Assembly (NCBI RefSeq): GCF_019578655.1
Contig: NC_063262.1
Coordinates: 2,549,582-2,613,581, forward strand
DNA from: Ricinus communis
Taxonomy: Eukaryota; Streptophyta; Magnoliopsida; Malpighiales; Euphorbiaceae
Direction of reading: 5' to 3'
DNA: 64,000 bases
Of this stretch, positions 11,804 to 25,131 are shown piece by piece. The notes below the pieces were generated by a model. That model was not told the origin of the DNA and searched no databases. It saw only the letters and a list, made by a program, of their open reading frames with translations. Made by a program: the position numbers and the translations under genes. Numbering within the stretch: the first letter of the stretch is position 1; the number at the start of each line of letters is the position of its first letter.

Positions 11804-14800
11804 ATGGCAGCTGACTTAGTTGGCGGGGCTGTCCTTGGCGCAATACTTGGAGAGCTTCTAGAAGCAGTTCTGAGAGCTAAAAACAGAACCTTCATGTTCA
11901 AGTCAATACTAAAACGCATGGAATGCACGCTTGAAACCGTTACTCCAATCGTTAAGGAGATCGAAGAGCTGAACAAGGTATTGGATCGGAGAAATGAAGA
12001 AATGGGAATAATAATGAAAGAAATCAGGAAAGGCAAGAAGCTGGTTCTTGAATGCTCAGGAATGCAATGGTATTATGCATGTTGGAGAACACCTAAGTAC
12101 GCAGGTAAGCTTATCAAGTTAGAAAAATCACTCAAGTTGTTCTTCCAAATTGTTATGCAAGCTCAACGAGCAAGAGATGGTAAAGAAGCGTTATTGGAGA
12201 TGAAAGATCTTCGCATGGATTTAAAACGCTTAGGTTTGAATGCAAATAATAAAAGGGCGCATAGTGTGAATGGATATAGTCCTCCATTGGTGATTCCTGA
12301 GCCACCGACAAATCCTGTAGGACTAAAGGTTCCATTAGAGGAATTGAAAATGGAGCTGTTTAATGACGGGGCGTCCATTGTTGTATTGTCTGCTCCTCCA
12401 GGTTGCGGAAAGACCACATTGGCTAAACTACTTTGTCATGATGAACAAGTTAAAGGTAACCATCATTTTCATGTACTTTAATGAGGTTTCTTTACCTTTC
12501 TTCAATTTATGTTATGCGAATTTATCCATTTGTAAGTTCTAGAATTAGTAAAGAAAATTAATAGTATGTTTGGCATTAAGATTGAGATGAGGACTGCTTT
12601 TCCTAAGGCACCCTTTTAGGTTATTGATGAAAGAACAGCCTAAAAGTGTATAGAAAGCTTTTCTTTTTTTTTAAGTAAGAAAGTTGAAAATTTCTATATA
12701 CTCTTCTGAGGTAGCTCTCTAATATAAAATTTGGACTTTGCACAGAGAAATTTAGGGATAATATATTCTTTGTGATTGTGTCAAGAAAGCCAACCATGGA
12801 GGACATTGTACAGAAACTATTTCAGCACAAGGATTATGAGATGCCTTGGTTTCAAAATGACGAGCATATAGTTTACCACTTAGAACAATTTTTGAAGAGA
12901 CTAGCACCAGATCCTATATTGTTAGTACTGGATGATATTTGGCATGATTCAGAATCTCTCCTTGACAAATTCAAGTTCCAAATCCCAAATTACAAGATTT
13001 TGGTGACATCAAGATCTGCATTTCCAAGATTTGGTTCTAATTCTACATATAAGCTGAAGCCACTGAATGATAAAGATGCCACGACTCTTTTCCGCAATTC
13101 AGCTTCCCTTCCTGAAAAGTTATGTGACATTGATGAAGATGTTGTCGACAAGGTATTTCGTGAAATTTGCAATTATGGTCAAGCTGATATATTTACTTCT
13201 CAGAACTCTAATTCTTTTTCCCTTTGAATTGAGGAATTGAATTGCAGATAGTGAAAGGGTGTAAGGGTATTCCACTAGCCCTTAAAGTGGTAGGTAGATC
13301 ACTCTGTGGAGAACCTGAAGAAATTTGGAAAAGAAGAGAAATGGAACTGTCAAAAGGCAATACTATTTTTGAATACAGTGATATACTCAATTGTCTCCAG
13401 AGCAGTTTGGATGCCCTGGACAGTTCGATTATAATCAAGGAATGTTATATGGACCTGTGTGCATTTCCTGAAGACCAAAGAATTCCTGTCACTGCCCTCA
13501 TTGATACGTGGGCAGAATTGTATGAACTAGATGAAGATGGTGTATATGCTGTCGCCAACCTTTATGAGCTCTCCACTCGGAATCTGATTGATCTCGTAGT
13601 CACAAGGTGTGTTGGCCTTTTATCATGTAAATTTTGCAGGTTGCTAGTTAGTGCTTGACAGCCAAATTAGCTCAGTTGATTTATGTAATTCAAAAGGTTT
13701 GCTCATCAGACAATTTAGAGCTTGATTAAAATCCATGAGAGGCTGTACTTGCTATCAATCTTTGTTTCGTGGAAGCCTGACTTCCTCGAAAAGAGTGATA
13801 CTCTGATATATTGAGCTTGTCTCTAAGCAATTCAACTTTGATCCTTTATCAGGAAAGATAGAAATGGCAGCTATAATCAGCACTTCGTTATCCAGCATGA
13901 TCTTCTCAGAGAGCTAGCCATCCGCCAGAACAGCTTTGAATCCTTTGAGCAGACAAAAAGACTAGTTCTGGATACAAGTGCCGGTGATGCTTCCAACTGG
14001 TGGATGGGGCAAAAGCAGCCTAGCATAGTTTGCCGCCTCTTGTCTATCTCCACAGGTTGTTAGACTTACTCTTTATCAGTTGATCTTCTTTGCACCTGCT
14101 GTCTCACACCACATTATACATTCTTGGCAGATGAGAAATTTGCTTCAATTTGGTGCAGCATACAAGCACCTGAAGCTGAGGTTTTGGTTCTAAACACTCG
14201 TACAAAGAATTACAGATTACCTGCGTTCTTGGAGAAAATGAAGAAATTAAAAGTTCTGGTCCTCACAAACTACAGTTTCTTCCCTACTTCAATAGGAAAT
14301 TTCCCAGTTCTTGGTGCTGTATCCAATTTGAAGAGGATCAGATTGGAGAAGATTTCAATTCCTTCCTATGGCTTCACCTCTATAGAGTTCAAGAATCTAC
14401 AGAAGATAACATTGGTGAAGCTTTTAGTAGTACATCTGCCATCAAGGTTTCAGAAGCATTGCCAAACTTGGTGGAATTAAACATCGACTACTGCAACGAT
14501 TTCACAGAGTTGCCCGTTGGCCTGTGTCAACTTATCCAGCTAAAGAAATTCAGTGTCACCAATTGTCACAAGTTGGCTACATTGCCTAAAGAAATTGGCA
14601 AGTTGATTAATTTGGAGGTTGTAAGACTTAGTTCCTGTATCGAGCTGTTAGGGTTACCAAACACGATAGAAAGCCTCCAGAAGCTGAGCACTCTTGATAT
14701 ATCAGAGTGCTCAGAGATCAGGAAATTGCCAGGCCAGATTGGCGATCTGCATAATCTAAGAAAACTCCATATGATGGGTTGCTCAAACGATATTGAGTTG

Positions 14801-14950
14801 CCGCCATCATTGTTGAATCTTGAGCATCTTAAGGAAGTGATATGCGACGAAGAAATAGCCAGCTTATGGGAACCATTTGCAGAGCATCTCAAGAAGTTAA
14901 AAATTAAGGTGCATAAAGAAGATATCAACTTAAACTGGCTCTGCAATTGA
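11804..14950 (+). CDS. NRG1-type helper NLR, 5 exons, frameshift in last exon
   Basis: Tandem paralogue of the intact gene at 5648-9685, with the same five-exon structure. Exons: 11804-12455, 12746-13152, 13248-13606, 13853-14055, 14131 onward; exons 4 have identical length in the two genes. Visible motifs are the RPW8 region (start MAADLVGG), P-loop PPGCGKTT, kinase-2 ILLVLDDIW, KILVTSR, GIPLAL, and QHDLLRELAI for the MHD position. In exon 5 the frame is lost at about 14413-14418 and reaches a stop at 14478-14480, giving 656 codons. The lost LRR frame then stays open from about 14418 to the stop at 14948-14950 with good LRR sequence ending DINLNWLCN. Compared with the intact gene, 16 nt are missing between TTGG direct repeats. 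So this is either a recent null allele or truncated receptor, or an assembly error. The start is ATG 11804; the longer open frame begins at TTG. Confidence 0.85.
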
Positions 14951-16079
14951 GGTTTTTGAGCTGCTTTCATCTCAAATATAGCTAAGCAGGCAGTTTCCAA
15001 CCCTGTTACAGCGTCCCTTTTCTAATGATAGTTTCTGCTTGAAGTTTTTGTGATGGCATTATGTTGCACTATTTCAATTTTCAGAACAAGACATGGTAAA
15101 ATAAAATTACCGCAGAACTGACAGACATCGACCTTTGATCTTTTATGAAAAGCACCATAAGAATTTAGAAGAATTACTGCAAAATGTTAATAGTATAAAT
15201 GAAACTTTATAAATAGTATAAAACTGTAGAATAAACTAGTAAAACAATTTACTGCATATGTATGTGCCATGTTGGTCCAACTGACACCTATCAGCACCAA
15301 AAAGAATTATTAAAAAGAAAGAAACAAGGCACGGAAAATGAAGCAACAAGGTGACTAAGAAAGCACCCACCCGTGTCATCAACTGTTGCAAGAAAAAGTC
15401 TGTTAGTGCTGTTTTATGCTCCCTCGTGTAAATCTTTAAGTCGGTGCAGTAATTAAATGAGATGACAGACACATGAAGACTCCTTGGTTCTTTCCATCTT
15501 TATGATGCGGCAACTATGTGACATCACTCAGTGAGGCATCAAACGACTCAAATTGGGATAAGAAATGAATTTACATCATATGTAACTTTACTTGACAGAA
15601 AATGCTGATCATGTATGAGGAGGCAGCAAAATGAAATTATTTGACAGATGCAAGGGATGTTTCGCATGTGCTAGTGAGAAAACTAGCTGCCAGATTTATA
15701 TTGAAACTTGTAGAAGATACCTGTTACATGAGCATACAAACATTTTATGCCGAAGCAAATACAAACAAGATAAAGCAGAGGACCAATGCAAAAATGGTAA
15801 AATAAACAGCGGTTCAGTGGGATGGCAATGGGTGCATATTCCTGAGTTCGAGAACTCGCACCACTTCCCAACCCTTTGTAAAGCAGTAAGATCAAATCCC
15901 TCCTCACGGAAAGGAATAGAAGATTCATATCATGAGCATGACAGATACCAACAAGCACATTGCAGTTTCCTATGCTGTTGTCTATGCTAACCTACAACAT
16001 ACTATAATGCCTTCGTTTGCCTAGATCCTGACATGTCCACATGAGCAAACAATCGCTTCTTGCAAAGATACGATGTGAT
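14951..16079. other. Convergent intergenic region with 3' ends of two genes
   Basis: The NRG1-like gene (plus) and the SnRK2 gene (minus) converge here. The region should hold both 3'UTRs; roughly 15600-16079 is less AT-rich and is probably the kinase 3'UTR. Open frames at 15631-15990 and 15683-15958 show no recognisable protein. No other gene is seen. Confidence 0.5.
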
Positions 16080-19000
16080 TTAAAGTGCATAAACAATCTC
16101 GCCGCTGCTATCAACATCAAGCTCGGATTCAGAATCGAAGTCCATCATGTCATCATCCATGTCAAGATTGTCTGCCATAAAGCGATTGAGGCCATGGTCC
16201 CCAGCTGCTGGTATGGTGGCCTCAGAAATTATCTGCATGATGGTATCAATGCTCTGCATGGGTTGATCAGGCTCTTCAAAATGATTTCCCATTGTCCTTT
16301 CATCCATTAGGTCCATAGGGAGATTCTTCAGAAACCACTCATGGGTCTTGATTTGTGGAATGGTAATCCTCTGTTAAATGCAAGCATGCAAAAGCAATAG
16401 CATCAACAAGCAATCATGCTAGCACAAGCAGTTCCATGATAAAAGTCGACCAATATTCATAACAATAGGCATCACATCAAATTCTAACACAAATCTTGAG
16501 GCAAATCAAAAAGCAAAACCAAAACAATCAAACTAATTCAAATAAAAGGTTTGTTAATATGTATCATGTATTGGGGATTAAATTTTTTCTTTTAGTAAAT
16601 GATCCTATTTAACTCCATACAAATACACTTTTTTTTAATATGTGGAGCTAGAATTCTTTTTACACGACTGAGCAAAGGAATTCGAAGAAATTTATGCAAT
16701 TGTAAATTATCAGTAAAAATCACACGTCAAAAGTATATAACTATATAATATAACTAGATTCTTTATAAAACAAAATACTTACTGCTGCAGGATCAAAAAT
16801 AAAAATTCGAGAAATGAGGTCACAGCACTCTGGAGATATCTGAACAACATCTGGAATGGAATATTGGACACTAAGAATTCTCTGCAAGGAACCAACAAGA
16901 ACGTTGTCTTGCAATATAAGAAATCTTATGTAAGAAGGCATTATGTAGCACCAGGATTTGGCGATATACCTGTATTGTCTTCCTGAAGTCCTTTGGCTCA
17001 TCAGGATCCTCAAAGGGATATGCCCCAACCAGCATCACATACAAGGTCACCCCGCATGACCACACATCTGCAATCTGGTATTGCAGCACAGAATCAACAA
17101 ATGAACTTGTATTCTGTACTAAATTATCAATTTCTGAAAACCAAACCTAACATGAGAAGTGGAACGTCTGCATTTCAAATTAAAAATTGCCTGAACAATT
17201 TAGACAGTGATACAACAAACCAATGCAAAGTCGTGCACACAAAATATTTAAGTTACTTGACATGGTAAAATCTATCACGTTCATTGAGATTTGACCAGAT
17301 ATACATTTCATGCGTCTTGTTTAAACTTCCATATTTTGGTCCCTCAGGTTTATGTAAGCTCAACAATTTACTAAAGTTTATAAAACCATGCAGTTTTTCT
17401 CATTATTATTTAGCCCTTAAATATTTTAAATTTGAAAAACTTTAGCCCCCAAAATCATAAAATTCTGAACAAGTTATTCTTTCTATTGCTAGATTATAGA
17501 ATACTTTAGTCCCTCAAAATCTCACACTGACAGTTGTAGAAGGGCTTAAACTAGTTCTCTAACAGCATGGGCACAAATGAATATGCATATTAGGTCAAAC
17601 ATTGTGGCTTTTCAATAATGTACCCTTGAACAATTCAAGATTAACATAGAGAAAGAATCATCAAATACTAAAAGAACAGAGGACTCCTATTAGCCGCCAC
17701 CACTTCTAGGGACTCTGACATCATATGGCAATGTATACGAATATAGATTATAACACATTTCAATATCCTATTATCAATTTTGTGCTTTCTCGTTTTTATT
17801 TTGGGAGTAATTGAAAGATATTACTGTAGCACTACAGATACTAAATAAACTCGACCCTTGTTATGCTAACCAAAAGAAAATATGTTATTTCATTAATAAC
17901 ATTATATGTTTAAATTTGCATCTCTGCTCACTTCCAACTAGCATACAGCCTAAAGTGATGGTGAAGACACATAAATTTTTAGTACTGTCTAATATCACCT
18001 AAAAATGAAGAATAAAATACTCAGCCCCATTTGCAATTACTTTAAAAACATAAATAGTTGGTTTACAAGAATCTATTTGGATCAGAAATGTCAAAAAAAG
18101 GAGGAAAAATGCATCATATACACAAAATGCACACCAGTACTACCAGCAGCAATAATATACTAAAAGACATTTCAAGTAAAAGTTGTCTGAAGATTAAGAA
18201 TATATGAGAGATATAAACCTCTGGCTCATTGCATTTGTCATTTTTCACCAAACGTGACTGGTTGCCAATCACTTCTAAAAAAAAACAAGAGAGACAATAG
18301 GTTGCAAGTGTAACTTCAAATACATTGATTTAGCCAGTCATCATAATGAAAAATTTATAATGAACTGCTTTCTTAAAATATTTTAGAAATGTGAGATCTG
18401 AATTGCCGGTAAAATATCTTTTAATTGAATAGCAAAGTACAAGAAATGATGTTACCTTGCCGTCATATTCCTGTCTCAACAATACTTCTGGAGCAATGTA
18501 TGCTGGAGTTCCTACCGTTGATTTTGGTTGTGAATGAAGCACTGAAGACTGAGAAAACACCCATACATACACAAAAACTCATGATCGTAAATGCTCCTTT
18601 AAAAAGAGAATGCAATCAGCAAATGACTGAAGTTGAACTAACAAATATGTTTTACAAAGTTGACATAGACGGATAAAAAAAGTACCTCAGCAATCATACA
18701 AGAACAATTCCTATATTCTAGTACTAAGATAAAACACGCAAGTGCTATTGAGTCTCTGCATTATATCAACGCAAACTTTAATGATCAATTTGATTCAACT
18801 TCTTATATTTTGTTTATTGCTCCAAATAAAATGCATTCTATCGACTTCAGAACAAAGTGAGAGTAAAAATAAAAAAGCATGCTATAGATAAAGTTCCATT
18901 TAACATGAGTTGGACAAAAGACAATGTTGACAGGAATTCCATTTATACTTATATCAAAAAACTTTTGGCCGTTTAGAAATTTCCTTTATCTTGTCTGACC

Positions 19001-20170
19001 ATACATTTTTTGTTTCTTTCTTAAATATCAATGCAAACTTAGCAAGTTAACCAAATAAGGAACAGTTATTAAGCATTCTCCATAGCACCATTGAAGTAAC
19101 CATGTGCCTTCCAACATTATAAATTAACTTCGTAACAGTATTTCAAAACTTAAAAATATCTCATATATTTCAGCATTCTGATGTGGGGTGTGTGTGTGTG
19201 TAAAGAGTCCCTCAAAAATAACCATAGTTCTTAAATCATCCTAAATCGGTGGTTTATGAAAGCATTCCTTAAACATCATAAATATTATGGACCAGAAAAT
19301 TCATAATCTCAACCTTCAGGTCCAAAGGACATCAGTGTAGCAAAATGATAAAGCAATTAATTGGCACTGAAAAGAATTGGAGAGATTAAAAGAGAAAGAG
19401 AAAGAAGAAATGACAGTACCTTGGAATACCCAAAATCACAAATCTTCAACCGAGGAGCTGGGCTTCCATCCAGTAGAGTGTTCTCCAACTTCAAATCACG
19501 GTGACATACTTGCTTCATCAAGAAGGATAATTTTAAAAGTCAAAATAAATTACATAAATATAATTTTGTACCGTAAACAACAATAACAACATTTAGCATA
19601 GAGAGTGTTTCAAGTACCATTGCATGGCAATAGCTAACACCTGATATGAGTTGTTGAAAAAAGAATCGAGCCTGAACCAAGAACCACAGTCAAGAACAGC
19701 AATACAAATAATCACTGAAACATGTAAAAACAAAAGATGATTAATAAATTGAAATATAAACCTCATCCTCACTAAAACGACCACCATTGCAGATTTTCTC
19801 GAAAAGCTCTCCTCCAGATGCATATTCCATCACAATGGCCAAATGTGTAGGAGTTAAAATAACCTGGACCAGAATCCACAGTAAATTTAAGGGGAAAAAA
19901 AATCAAATCAAGCTATCAAAGCACCTCCTCTACAAGAGATAAAAAGTAAAGGAAAAAACAAACCTCTTTAAACCTCACAATGTTTGGGTGTCTCAGTGAC
20001 CTGTGATTAATAATTTCTCTTTGAACATTTTCATCAATCTGCAACACATAACCACATCAAAATGCTATAAGCATTACCACAGCTTGTTGAAGTCTAAAAA
20101 TGCAAGAATTCAACTTAGTCAATTCTCATGTTTGGAAAGGTCATAGCTGCTACAATTCAATTCGTTTCAA

Positions 20171-20205
<35 letters not shown>

Positions 20206-20215
20206 AAAACAACAA

Positions 20216-20250
<35 letters not shown>

Positions 20251-20882
20251 GCAGCAAAATAAAAATTGAATCTATCCCAAATTTGACGTGACTTTGCAAG
20301 AAATTGATTCAACTGAAATCTTGCACATGATTTGTGCCAAACAAGGCCTATATAAGTTAATGAAATTTAATTAGAACGCCAAGCTATTGTCTATTTATGA
20401 ACTTTTTTTGCAATTGTAAAATGAAATTTTTTTAGAAATTACCTATGTCCATTTTATTAAGCCGGTGATTGAACATAAAATCAAATTTCCAATTAAATGC
20501 ATCAGACAAGGAAAAGAAAACGGCTAAATAAAATAAATTTTCAGAAACTGATTACATCTATAAATGAACAAACATAACATTCTAAATCTAGCAGACCACA
20601 GAATTAACATTCAAAACGATTAATAAAAATATTACATACATAAGGACAACCAAGTTATAAATTTAAAAAAATAATAATAATATTAATATTAATAAAATTC
20701 CTAACCTTATCACCTCGCTCTATATATTTAACCGCCACAAGTTCTTTAGTAACCTTATCTCTCATCAACCTAGCGACTCCGAAATTCCCTGACCCGATAT
20801 CTCGGACGAAATCGTACCGGTCACTGTCATGCATGATCGGCATATCCATACCTGGACCAACAGTTATCGCCGACCGATTCAT
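16080..20882 (-). CDS. SnRK2.3: SnRK2 protein kinase, subclass III (SnRK2.2/2.3 type), 9 exons
   Basis: Ser/Thr kinase that acts as a positive ABA-signalling kinase, inhibited by clade A PP2Cs and phosphorylating ABF transcription factors and other targets. Exons in transcript order: 20706-20882, 19964-20038, 19762-19863, 19618-19671, 19420-19512, 18456-18548, 16970-17074, 16783-16881, 16080-16370. Total 362 residues; Arabidopsis SnRK2.2 and 2.3 are about the same length. All internal exons are in phase 0, as in the family. Seen: glycine loop [10 protein letters not shown], catalytic Lys52 in [12 protein letters not shown] at 140-142, DFG at 162-164, activation loop [13 protein letters not shown] with the Ser equivalent to OST1 Ser175 at 177, then APE. 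The C terminus has the SnRK2 box and the acidic ABA box ending SSGEIVYAL. The tail wording ([26 protein letters not shown]) favours SnRK2.2/2.3 over OST1. ATG 20882 is used; an upstream extension begins at TTG. Confidence 0.96.
20175..20257. repeat. A(29) run followed by CAA/CAG repeat in SnRK2 intron 1
   Basis: About 29 adenines are followed, after GAAAAA, by a run of CAA then CAG triplets. It lies in intron 1 of the kinase gene. It is translatable on the plus strand as Lys/Asn/Ser runs, but there is no gene there. Length is likely to vary between individuals. Confidence 0.9.
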
Positions 20883-22330
20883 TTTCTCAACTTCTATTTT
20901 CCAGGTTTGCCCCTTTCTTCTAATAAAAAACTCAACCAATCACATTAGATGATAACTTCAAAAACGACGACGTTTAATACATGAAAGAGAGCAATAAGCT
21001 TGATCGATTTTGATTCGGTTATGTTTGAACCCGGCGAGATTTTTTAAAGAGATAGAGAGAAGCAGATATTCTTGTGATCGGAGAAGTAACCGACTGTTAA
21101 TATCTATCTCTCTATCTTTCTCCGTTTAATAGTGAAGAAAATGAGAGAGAGAGATGGAGAAGTTTTCTTTTTTTCTTTTTTCTGATAAAAAAGACTAGTG
21201 CCAATGAGATATTTACTGGAGAGAAGGTGAATGAAGACAAACACAGTGTTAGTTGTACCAGTTGAAGGTACTAGAAACGACGGCGTTTCTAGTTTTTTTT
21301 CAATTTGTTTCTTTTTCTCTGTCTCGCTGTGTATTTTGTCTTGTTCTACTGTAACTGACCTTTTAGCTTTGGTTTTCTTTACTAATCTCCTACTTGCCTC
21401 AAATGCCCTTCCCCTCTTTGATAATTTTGGGCACGACAACATTTACTAAATTCCTTAATTAAGTAGTTAGGGTTTATTTGATTGAAGTGAGGAAACTCCT
21501 AGTTGATAAATTAAACTGTTTAATAAAATTTTATTAGTGTTTGTTATTAATATATTAAATAACTAATTAAGGGTATAATATATTATTAAATATATTTTAT
21601 TTTATTATATTATATTTAATAATATAAATTAATAAAAATAACTATAATAATTAAAAATATTATAATTAATTTTTTAGCTCAATTATATTTATTATTAAAA
21701 AATTTATAAAAATTATTTTAAAAGTAAAAATTTAAATTTAAATTCTATTAATAAAAATTATTCTAAAAGTATAAAATTTAAATTTAAATTCTACTAATAA
21801 AAATTTATAAATTTAAATATTATAATTATTTAAAAATTAAGAATAATTCTAAGATAATAGTTATTTATTATAAAAATATAAAAAATATAATTATATGAGA
21901 TTAACTTATAGTAAATTATTATTAATAATTTTTAATAAAGATACTAGTATCTAAATAAATAATTAATTAATTAAATCAGTTACGAGTTGATAAAAAAAAC
22001 TCTAAAATATAGCTAATGCAATCAGCAGCTGATTGGGACTAAATCATCTATCAGCTGTTATTTTTAAATATTTATTAAATACTTTAATATAGATTTTCGG
22101 TGAGAAACAATTATCAATTACATCAAATTTCTAAACCATTCTCTTAGTAACTATGTATGATTGTGCCGGTTCAAAAAAAAAAGCTACATATGATTGTTTG
22201 TGCAATATAACTAATTCAAGTTTGTATATATGTAACTGGTGTTTATTAAATTGATGATTGAATTAAATGAATATATTAATGAGTATATATTTAACTAATG
22301 AAATTCAAATAGTTAAATATAATATTATTT

Positions 22331-23190
22331 TAGTTAGGGTTGAGTAAAGGTAAGTTTAGTTCAGTTTGATTCGATTTTGATTAAAATCGAAAATCATCTG
22401 ATTTTATTAATCGAACCAAACTGAAATAATAAGTGCAATCAAATCAAAATTTGGTTCGATTGATCAATTCAAGCTTTTTAAATTTATTATTTTTTATAAT
22501 TTTAATATAAATATTTATATTTAATTAAATATATAGAAGAATATTTGTTTATGATACAAATATTTAAATATATGAATATATATATTATAATAAGATAAAT
22601 TAATTTTTATTTATACAAATAAATTAAAATTATTTTAAAAATTTATAAAAATTTCGGTCTGATTCGATTGTAACCATAATTTTTTTGAATTAAGTGAATG
22701 TTAACGAGTAGATCTCAATTCGCTTGTATATATTTAATTAATAAAATATTTAAATACTTAGTGTAAGATAATTTTAATTAGTGGTGAGTAATGATTAATT
22801 TGGTTCAATTTTGGTCAAAAAAATACAAATTGTATGATTTTATTAATCAATTCAAATCGAAATAGTAAGTATAACCAAACCGAACTAAACAGAAAAAAAG
22901 TTTACTTCGATTTGGTTAATGAGTTTGAACTTTAATTTTTTCTTATAATTTAGAATATAAATATTTGTATTTAAATAAATATATATAATATTTGTTGAAC
23001 ATCAATAATAAAAAAAATATATAAATAAATATAATTTTATAGTTAAATATAATTTATTTCTTTATATAAATAAATAAATAAATATTATTTCAAATATCTA
23101 TAGAAATTTTAATCATTTTTATTATAATTAAAGTTCTTTGAGTAAAAACCGAATAAAATTAATAAATTATAAAAATAAGCAAACTTAACT
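22331..23190. repeat. Two diverged copies of an interspersed repeat
   Basis: Segments at about 22331-22675 and 22775-23190 share their order of short phrases: a GGTTGAGTAA or GGTGAGTAAT start, then GATTTTATTAATC, AACCAAACTGAA or AACCGAACTAAA, a run rich in GGTTCGATT, then AATATAAATATTT. Similarity is moderate with many indels. It is typical of an old plant repeat; no coding capacity or clear termini are visible. Confidence 0.5.
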
Positions 23191-25093
23191 GATCGGTTTG
23201 ATTTATTTTTTCAATCACTCCTAACTTTAGTAATCAGATAGGTTTAGAATTTAACTAATTTATTTTTTAATATTTAAAAAGTTAACTTTGATATTAGGAG
23301 GCCAGTTAAATTATAACGTGAATATAAAATTTAAATTCAACATATGTTTCTTTTTATTATAATGTTATAAATCAGAGAATTTATATTTATTTGAAAATAT
23401 TTTAAATTTTTATTTCCTTTAGTAGTGACATATAAATATATTCTTTAATTATGCTGTTCATTTAATAAAATAAATTATTTATTCACAAACTAAGAATTTA
23501 GAACTTGAACTAACCAAAGTGAGTAATAAAGTGGTGATTAATCACAACATAAATTGGCAAGTTTTCCTTGATATGAAGGAGTGGGTACTTAATTATAGAA
23601 AAAAAAAGAAAAGAAACAACTCTATATTATTAAATAGTACGATCAAATATTGATATTTGTGGCACCGCATGAGAATTCCTAGATTGTCCCATAAAAAGAA
23701 ATATGGAAAAGATGTAGAGAGAGAAAATGGTCGTCGAGGACAGAAAGGTCATTTCATAACCGTCCGTGTGCGCACTGAGGATAGAGCTTCGGAAAATAAT
23801 GGAAAAATTTAAGGATGGATTACTTCATAAATTTTTTGCCAAACAAAGAAAAAAAATAAAATAATAATAATAAGCTGATCGGTAGAATACTTGAGTGCAT
23901 TAAGGTGTAAAAGGTACAGAAAATCTGAGCCTTTAATAGGAATGACTTCAATAATAATACAAAGACTTTCAATTGATCAAGCTGCCATACTACGGTACGT
24001 ACTAACCAATTCTTTGACCCGGTGGTGTGAGAATCTTTTCAGCAACAGGCTTTGCCTTTTCATGAAAAGGAAAGACCTTCGGGGTTCAGTTTTGTTGGGA
24101 ATTCAATTATCCCGTTTGCCCTTTCAATAGTTTGGGCAGACTTAAGACATTACTTTATTAATTCAAATTAGTCAACATTCTAATTAATTTATTTTTCTAT
24201 TTTTAATTATTAAATGAAAAGAATTGAGATTAAACTTAAAATATATAATTAAATATCCGACCTTCGGTTGTATAATTTTATTTGAAAATTGAATACAATT
24301 TCATGGTATAATGTGGACATGAATAATTAGGTAAAAGGTATTTTTCTTTATGTAGATTCAGGTGCCAGTCTCTCCTTTTCAGCATCCTTTTGCTTTACTT
24401 TTAACCCTTTTTTTTTGTTTTCAGTATTTTTCTTTTGACCAACAAATATCATAGGAAGCAATATCTACTCATTTTATTTATTTTACATGGCCATATGGTA
24501 TCTCATTGAAATGGAAAGATATAGCAGAGGCTAAATATGCAGTAATTAGCATAAATCAAATTTAAAATGGTTAACAAAACCAATTATGGCTTAAAATGGT
24601 TAGTCTAAACCAATTACTAATTTTCAATATAAACAATCTTACTTTATAACAAATTTAAAACATAAAAGTAATTTAACTGCACACAAAATTATTTATTTTA
24701 AAATTATCCGAAGCAGCTTTAGAATGGGATTATTTTATAAGTTTTCCCATTAAAGTCAACTTAGTTATTTTTGAGATAATAGTCAACTTAGTAATCTTTT
24801 AAAATCCTTCTTACAGAGCCAATGAATTAGGTTCAACAGTCGGACTGGGCCTAAGATCAGGCATATGATAATAGATTGATGGGCCGGACTAAACAGAATC
24901 TAACGCTCACAAGTCATAATCCGATCAATTGAAAACGTATTCAGATTTCAAAGCATTTGAGAGGAGGGCAAATCAGTCAAGTTGAAAAAGCTTGCATAAA
25001 ATGGAGAAGGAAAAAGAAAAAGGAAGGGGTAATTATAAATTTAGTATTTTAATTTTTTAATGTTTTTTAATTTAATTAAATACTAAAATTTAG

Positions 25094-25095
<2 letters not shown>

Positions 25096-25127
<32 letters not shown>
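25096..25127. repeat. (TA)n microsatellite
   Basis: About 16 TA dinucleotides in intergenic DNA upstream of the SWIB gene. Confidence 0.95.
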
Positions 25128-25131
<4 letters not shown>

